Assembly (NCBI GenBank): GCA_019413245.1
Contig: DXNX01000104.1
Location: 1-8,548 of the forward strand
DNA length: 8,548 nt
From: Oscillospiraceae bacterium
GTDB lineage: Bacteria > Bacillota > Clostridia > Oscillospirales > Ruminococcaceae
Direction of reading: 5' to 3'
Positions 5,352-8,548 of the stretch are shown here, piece after piece; position 1 is the first letter of the stretch; each line of letters starts with the position of its first letter. The notes under the pieces are model-generated. The model did no database searches, was not told the origin of the DNA, and saw only the letters and a list, made by a program, of their open reading frames with translations. The translations under genes were made by a program, and so were the position numbers.

Positions 5352-6824
5352 TCAGAACCGCAGCGCCACACGGCCGCGGCGACGGCGGCGGCGCCAGGAA
5401 GAGGGAGCCAGCAGGGCCAGCATGGGGAAAAGTTCCAGGCGGCCGGCCAGCATATTGAAACTGAGCAGCCATTTGCTCCAGGGCGAAAAATCCGCAAAGG
5501 AGCCCATGGGGCCGACGATTTCCAGACCGGGACCCACGTTGTTGATGCAGGTAGCCACGGCGGTAAAGCTGGTGATCAGATCAAATCCATCCAGCGAAAT
5601 GAGCAGGATGGAAACAGCAAACAGTGACAGGTACACGGTGAGATAAATACTGGCACCGCGGACGGTCTTGTCGTCCAGGGGACGACCTTCGAACCGGATG
5701 GTAGTGACCGCGTGGGGATGCAGCATATGCTGCACTTCCCGCACGCAGGACTTGACCAGAATAATGACACGGGAGATCTTCAGACCGCCGGCCGTGGACC
5801 CGGCGCAGGCGCCCAGGAACATCAGCATGACCAGCACGGTGCGGCTGAAAGACGGCCACATATTGAAGTCGGTGGTGGCGTATCCGGTGGTGGTTATAAT
5901 GGACGACACCTGGAAGAAGGACAGGCGCAGGGCCTCGGCAAAGCTGCTGCACATATGGCTCAGGTTCACCGCGATGGCCACGGTGGAGGCCACCACCACC
6001 CCCAGATAGGTCAGCAGTTCCTCGGACAGGAAGGCCTGCCGGAAGTGGCGCAGCAAAATGTAATAGTACAGATTGAAGTTGACGCCGAACAGCAGCATAA
6101 AGATGGCAATGACCATCTCAATGTACGGGCTGTTGTACGCCCCGACGCTGAGCGTCTTGCAGCTGAAGCCGCCGGTGCCGGCGGTACCGAAGGAGTGAAT
6201 CAGGGCATCATACAGAGGCATCCCGCCGGCCAGCAGAAGCAGCACTTCCACCGCCGTCATCACCAGGTAGATGCGGTACAGAATCTTGGCGGTGTCCTGC
6301 AGTTTGCTGGACAGCTTGCCCACCGTAGGGCCGGGCACTTCTGCCCGCATCAGGTGCATGGCACGGCCGTCAGTCATAGGGACCACAGCCATGACAAAGA
6401 CCAGAACCCCCATACCGCCCACCCAGTGGGACAGGCTGCGCCAGAACAGGCACCCGCGGCTCATGGCCTCCACATCGGTCAGGATACTGGAACCGGTGGT
6501 GGTAAAGCCGGAAACCATCTCAAAGAAGGCATCGGTATAGTCGGGAATGTCCCCGGAAAGCAAAAACGGTAGCGCGCCGAAAGCACTCATGAGCACCCAG
6601 GCCAGCGCGACGACCACCAGACCGTCGCGGGCATAGATGACCGTATCCTTGGGTTTGCGCAGTCCCAGCAGGCAGCCCAGCGCCGCCAGCAGCAGAATCG
6701 GAATCAGGAACGCGAACAGAGTGTTTTCGCCGTAGATCAAGGCGCAAATCAGCGGAAGCACCAAAAGGGCAGCCTCGACCATAAAAATGCGTCCAAGCAC
6801 AAAAGCAATCATTCTGTAATTCAT
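5352..6824 (-). CDS. trkH: Trk-family potassium uptake protein, channel subunit TrkH
   Basis: This 490-residue membrane protein is the K+-translocating subunit of a Trk/Ktr uptake system. It has the four pseudo-repeated pore loops of the SKT superfamily, each with a filter glycine: TTTGSS (108-113), GTAGTGGFS (213-221), TTTGYAT (311-317) and INNVGPG (427-433). GACAGSTAGGLK (338-349) is the conserved segment after the third loop. Length and the hydrophobic region before the first loop favour TrkH over the shorter KtrB. The start ATG lies 11 bp after the trkA stop, and its AGAGG site overlaps the end of trkA, so translation is probably coupled. The C terminus is unusual: after Trp477 come seven arginines within nine residues, then VALRF, a basic cytosolic tail. 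A terminator directly follows. Confidence 0.95.
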   Translation of the reverse strand: MNYRMIAFVLGRIFMVEAALLVLPLICALIYGENTLFAFLIPILLLAALGCLLGLRKPKDTVIYARDGLVVVALAWVLMSAFGALPFLLSGDIPDYTDAFFEMVSGFTTTGSSILTDVEAMSRGCLFWRSLSHWVGGMGVLVFVMAVVPMTDGRAMHLMRAEVPGPTVGKLSSKLQDTAKILYRIYLVMTAVEVLLLLAGGMPLYDALIHSFGTAGTGGFSCKTLSVGAYNSPYIEMVIAIFMLLFGVNFNLYYYILLRHFRQAFLSEELLTYLGVVVASTVAIAVNLSHMCSSFAEALRLSFFQVSSIITTTGYATTDFNMWPSFSRTVLVMLMFLGACAGSTAGGLKISRVIILVKSCVREVQHMLHPHAVTTIRFEGRPLDDKTVRGASIYLTVYLSLFAVSILLISLDGFDLITSFTAVATCINNVGPGLEIVGPMGSFADFSPWSKWLLSFNMLAGRLELFPMLALLAPSSWRRRRRRGRVALRF

Positions 6825-6835
6825 CGGTTCGCCTC

Positions 6836-8197
6836 TTATTCCACGATCTCACGCAGGTCGGTGATGGGCGTTCCGGTGGTCACAATCACCACATCGTCGC
6901 CGCGGCGCAGTGAATCAGAGCCGGACGGAATGATCGTCTGGCCGTTGGCGCGCACAATACCGGCAATCAGCATTCCCTTTTTCAGGGTCAGATCTTTCAG
7001 GGTCACACCGACAAAGGGAATATCGGGTCCCACATTGAATTCCAGAATCTCCACACGGCCGCCCACCGCGCGGTGCAGCGTGCGGATATTGGAGCCGAAA
7101 GAGTTCTGCATACCGCGCACATACTGCAGGATGGTTTCGGCGGTAACGTCACCGGTAGAAACCACGCTGTCCACCATCCCGTTGGCCGTGGCCAGGTCCG
7201 CAAAAGAACTGCGGTTGATCTTGGCCACCACCTTGCAGGAATTGAGCTGGGCGGCGTACATGGAAAGGATGATGTTGGTTTCATCCAGGCCGGTCAGGGC
7301 CACAAAGGCGTCCATTTCAGCCAGGCCTTCCTCGTTGAGCAGTTCACTGTCGGCCGCATCCCCCTGGATGACCAGAACACCCGGCAGGCGCTCGCTCATA
7401 TCCCGGCAGCGGACGGGATCGTTGTCGATGAGGGTGATGTGCATGTGCATGTCCCGCAGTTCCTTGAGCAGGTAATAGGCCATACGGCTGGCGCCCACCA
7501 CCATCACGTTGGAAGCCCGGCCCTTGAACAAGCCCAGGCGGCGGAAGAAATTTTCCAGTTCCTGGGGTGTGGCTGTCAGATAAACCTTATCCCCTTCTTC
7601 CAGCACAAAGTTGCCGTCCGGAATGGTGATGTCCTTTCCCCGGGCCACCGCACAGACCAGCAGTTTGACGTGCATGTTGCTGTACAGGTCAGACAGCTGC
7701 AGTCCGCTGAGGGGGTTGCCCGGGTTGATACGGTATTCGATCAGCTCAAACCGGCCGCGGCAGAACTGCTCCAGCTTGATGGCATTGGGGAAGCGCAGCA
7801 CGCGGGAGATCTCACGGGCTGTGGCTTTTTCGGGATTGACGAACATGGACAGGCCCAGTTCCTGACGCATGAAGCGCAGCTGCTTTTCATACTCCGGATT
7901 GCGGATACGGGCGATGGTATGCCGGGTACCAATTTTTTTGGCCACCAGGCAGGCCAGAATATTGATCTCATCGCTGGAAGTAGTTGCCACCAGCAGGTCG
8001 GCACCGGTTTCAAAGGCCTCGCTCTGGATCTCATAACAGCCGCCGTTGCCGGGCACACCGCGCACATCAAACACGTTGACGATGCCTTCCACACGGTCGG
8101 GGTTGATGTCCACCACAACGATGTCATGCCCTTCGGCGGTCAGCTGCTCAGTCAGGGCGCGGCCCACCTTACCCAGGCCGACGATCACGATTTTCAT
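6836..8197 (-). CDS. trkA: Trk system potassium regulatory subunit TrkA (two RCK units)
   Basis: This 453-residue cytosolic protein forms the gating ring under TrkH and responds to nucleotides (NAD(H), ATP/ADP in studied relatives). It has two tandem RCK units. The first Rossmann fold starts at MKIVIVGLGKVG (1-12) with the acidic ribose-binding Asp30 in VVVDIN; its RCK_C part is near 141-220. The second begins at VMVVGASRMAYYL (231-243) with LIDND (256-260); its RCK_C part is near 372-452. The second glycine motif is degenerate (GASRMA), common in the second half of Firmicute TrkA. The open frame extends 35 codons upstream, but the start at 8197 is preferred: AGAGG lies 6 nt before it, homology starts there, and the extension would run past the predicted transcription start. 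It is first in a two-gene operon with trkH. Confidence 0.95.
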   Translation of the reverse strand: MKIVIVGLGKVGRALTEQLTAEGHDIVVVDINPDRVEGIVNVFDVRGVPGNGGCYEIQSEAFETGADLLVATTSSDEINILACLVAKKIGTRHTIARIRNPEYEKQLRFMRQELGLSMFVNPEKATAREISRVLRFPNAIKLEQFCRGRFELIEYRINPGNPLSGLQLSDLYSNMHVKLLVCAVARGKDITIPDGNFVLEEGDKVYLTATPQELENFFRRLGLFKGRASNVMVVGASRMAYYLLKELRDMHMHITLIDNDPVRCRDMSERLPGVLVIQGDAADSELLNEEGLAEMDAFVALTGLDETNIILSMYAAQLNSCKVVAKINRSSFADLATANGMVDSVVSTGDVTAETILQYVRGMQNSFGSNIRTLHRAVGGRVEILEFNVGPDIPFVGVTLKDLTLKKGMLIAGIVRANGQTIIPSGSDSLRRGDDVVIVTTGTPITDLREIVE

Positions 8198-8223
8198 ACT
8201 ACACCTCTGTACACGCAATACGC

Positions 8224-8249
8224 GCGCAAAACCCTTGCCGGTTTTGCGC
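8224..8249 (-). repeat. Strong hairpin in the trkA 5' leader
   Basis: GCGCAAAACC and GGTTTTGCGC form a perfect 10-bp stem with a 6-nt loop (8234-8239), and two more pairs are possible beyond one mismatch. It would start about 18 nt into the roughly 70-nt leader and end about 18 nt before the ribosome binding site. No T run follows, so it is not an intrinsic terminator. It may control mRNA stability or translation, or be a palindromic operator. It is too small and simple to be a ydaO-type c-di-AMP riboswitch. Confidence 0.55.
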
Positions 8250-8273
8250 ACGATTTCTATTCTATTCTTGGCT

Positions 8274-8302
8274 ATTATACGAGAGCATACGTCAAAATTC
8301 AA
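8274..8302 (-). promoter_or_regulatory. SigA-type promoter of the trkA-trkH operon
   Basis: The minus strand reads TTGAAT (8297-8302), a 17-bp spacer and a perfect TATAAT (8274-8279), with a start expected near 8267 and a leader of about 70 nt. A nearby TTGACG (8290-8295) looks better as a -35 but would leave only 10 bp of spacer. Confidence 0.75.
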
Positions 8303-8356
8303 CTGTTTCTTTGCTGTATCTTAGTTTATTCGGAGTTTTCTTAACCGGTTCTTTGC

Positions 8357-8391
8357 CCAAAATGGTTGAAACGGGCTGCATTTTGGTTTTT
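8357..8391 (+). terminator. Weak terminator-like hairpin in the trkA/tRNA-Leu gap
   Basis: CCAAAAT (8357-8363) pairs with ATTTTGG (8380-8386) across a 16-nt loop, followed on the plus strand by TTTTT (8387-8391). The stem is short and AT-rich and no plus-strand gene lies upstream, so function is doubtful. I see nothing else in the 8303-8424 spacer between the two divergent promoters. Confidence 0.15.
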
Positions 8392-8424
8392 GGCTTTCAA
8401 AATCCGGGCGTCAGAAAAAAGGGC

Positions 8425-8453
8425 TTGCAATTGTACGGCAGATATGCTAAAAT
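8425..8453 (+). promoter_or_regulatory. Promoter of tRNA-Leu
   Basis: The plus strand reads TTGCAA (8425-8430), a 17-bp spacer and TAAAAT (8448-8453), with TGC just before the -10 giving an extended -10 element. The start is expected near 8460, about 34 nt before the tRNA. It is divergent from the trkA promoter. Confidence 0.75.
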
Positions 8454-8462
8454 AGCCATTGC

Positions 8463-8486
8463 AACACCGGTGGTCGTTCCGGTGTT
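8463..8486 (+). repeat. Hairpin in the tRNA-Leu precursor leader
   Basis: AACACCGG (8463-8470) and CCGGTGTT (8479-8486) form a perfect 8-bp stem with an 8-nt loop, ending 7 nt before the mature tRNA 5' end. Only a short T run follows (TTTACTTAT), so it could be a weak attenuator but is more likely 5' leader structure removed by RNase P. Confidence 0.5.
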
Positions 8487-8493
8487 TACTTAT

Positions 8494-8548
8494 GCGGAAG
8501 TGCTGGAATCGGCAGACAGGCACGTTTGAGGTGCGTGTGTCTATGACG
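8494..8548 (+). tRNA. tRNA-Leu (anticodon GAG), 5' part, cut by the window edge
   Basis: The sequence opens with acceptor strand GCGGAAG, then TG and a D arm with GGAATCGGCAGA typical of leucine tRNAs. The anticodon stem CACGT (8521-8525) pairs with GCGTG (8533-8537) with one T-G wobble, closing the 7-nt loop TTGAGGT; the anticodon GAG at 8528-8530 reads CUC and CUU codons. The long class II variable arm begins (GTC, loop, GAC) before the window ends. The T arm and acceptor 3' strand are off-window, so 3' CCA encoding and neighbouring tRNAs cannot be judged. Confidence 0.93.

Noticed and set aside
5360..5400. GC-rich triplet-like tract as a frameshift or sequencing artefact
   Set aside because: The frame stays open through it and ends with a normal stop shortly before a well-formed terminator, so it reads as a genuine arginine-rich tail.
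8198..8270. c-di-AMP (ydaO) riboswitch upstream of trkA
   Set aside because: The leader is only about 70 nt and holds one simple hairpin, far less than the multi-helix ydaO fold requires.
8198..8302. 35-codon N-terminal extension of TrkA
   Set aside because: The extension would begin upstream of the predicted transcription start and the RCK fold starts at the internal ATG at 8197, which has its own AGAGG site.
7073..8344. Plus-strand open frame of 423 codons opposite trkA
   Set aside because: Antisense to a complete two-unit TrkA, running across the trkA promoter and leader; His/Gln/Gly-rich composition and no domain.
8311..8529. Plus-strand open frame of 72 codons at the right edge
   Set aside because: It runs through the tRNA-Leu promoter and into the tRNA itself, and lacks any domain.
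1..8548. Undescribed multi-gene system (defence, secretion or biosynthetic cluster)
   Set aside because: Five of the six protein genes belong to well-known families and the operons are bounded by their own promoters and terminators. Novelty, if any, is limited to the small membrane protein and to local regulatory structures.

Overview
The window suggests a spore-forming, fairly GC-rich member of the Clostridia, probably an Oscillospiraceae/Ruminococcaceae-like gut bacterium. This rests on a full-length SpoIVB sporulation protease, perfect or near-perfect 0A-box sequences beside it, purine-rich Gram-positive ribosome binding sites and clostridial-looking protein sequences. Genus cannot be fixed by eye. 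All six protein genes lie on the minus strand, so transcription runs right to left; a tRNA gene on the plus strand leaves the window at the right edge.

Right to left: (1) 8494-8548 holds the 5' part of a tRNA-Leu(GAG) with its own promoter on the plus strand. (2) 8303-5301 is a potassium-uptake operon: promoter, a leader with a strong hairpin, trkA (cytosolic nucleotide-binding gate, two RCK units), trkH (membrane channel subunit), then a clean intrinsic terminator. (3) 5237-4443 encodes a membrane-anchored CE4 polysaccharide deacetylase, a probable cell-wall or cortex enzyme, with an inverted repeat reaching into its ribosome binding site. (4) A near-consensus promoter at 4400-4428 starts a likely three-gene operon: a small multispanning membrane protein of unknown function that resembles an ECF S component, a cytoplasmic GH13 alpha-amylase-family enzyme, and a two-repeat EamA/DMT transporter, closed by an intrinsic terminator at 1498-1533. 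(5) 1440-202 is spoIVB with a forespore-type (SigG-like) promoter. (6) 1-201 is the region downstream of spoIVB, with a stable hairpin, a minus-strand promoter and two 0A-box-like sites. In many spore formers spo0A follows spoIVB directly, so the gene just off the left edge is probably spo0A.

The genes form separate modules (ion homeostasis, wall modification, alpha-glucan metabolism, sporulation control) rather than one system. I see no mobile element, CRISPR array, toxin-antitoxin or defence system. The most interesting material is regulatory: the 0A boxes at the left edge, the forespore-like promoter of spoIVB, and the hairpins placed in leaders and over a ribosome binding site. Long plus-strand open frames opposite spoIVB, the GH13 gene and trkA are antisense artefacts of GC-rich codon use.
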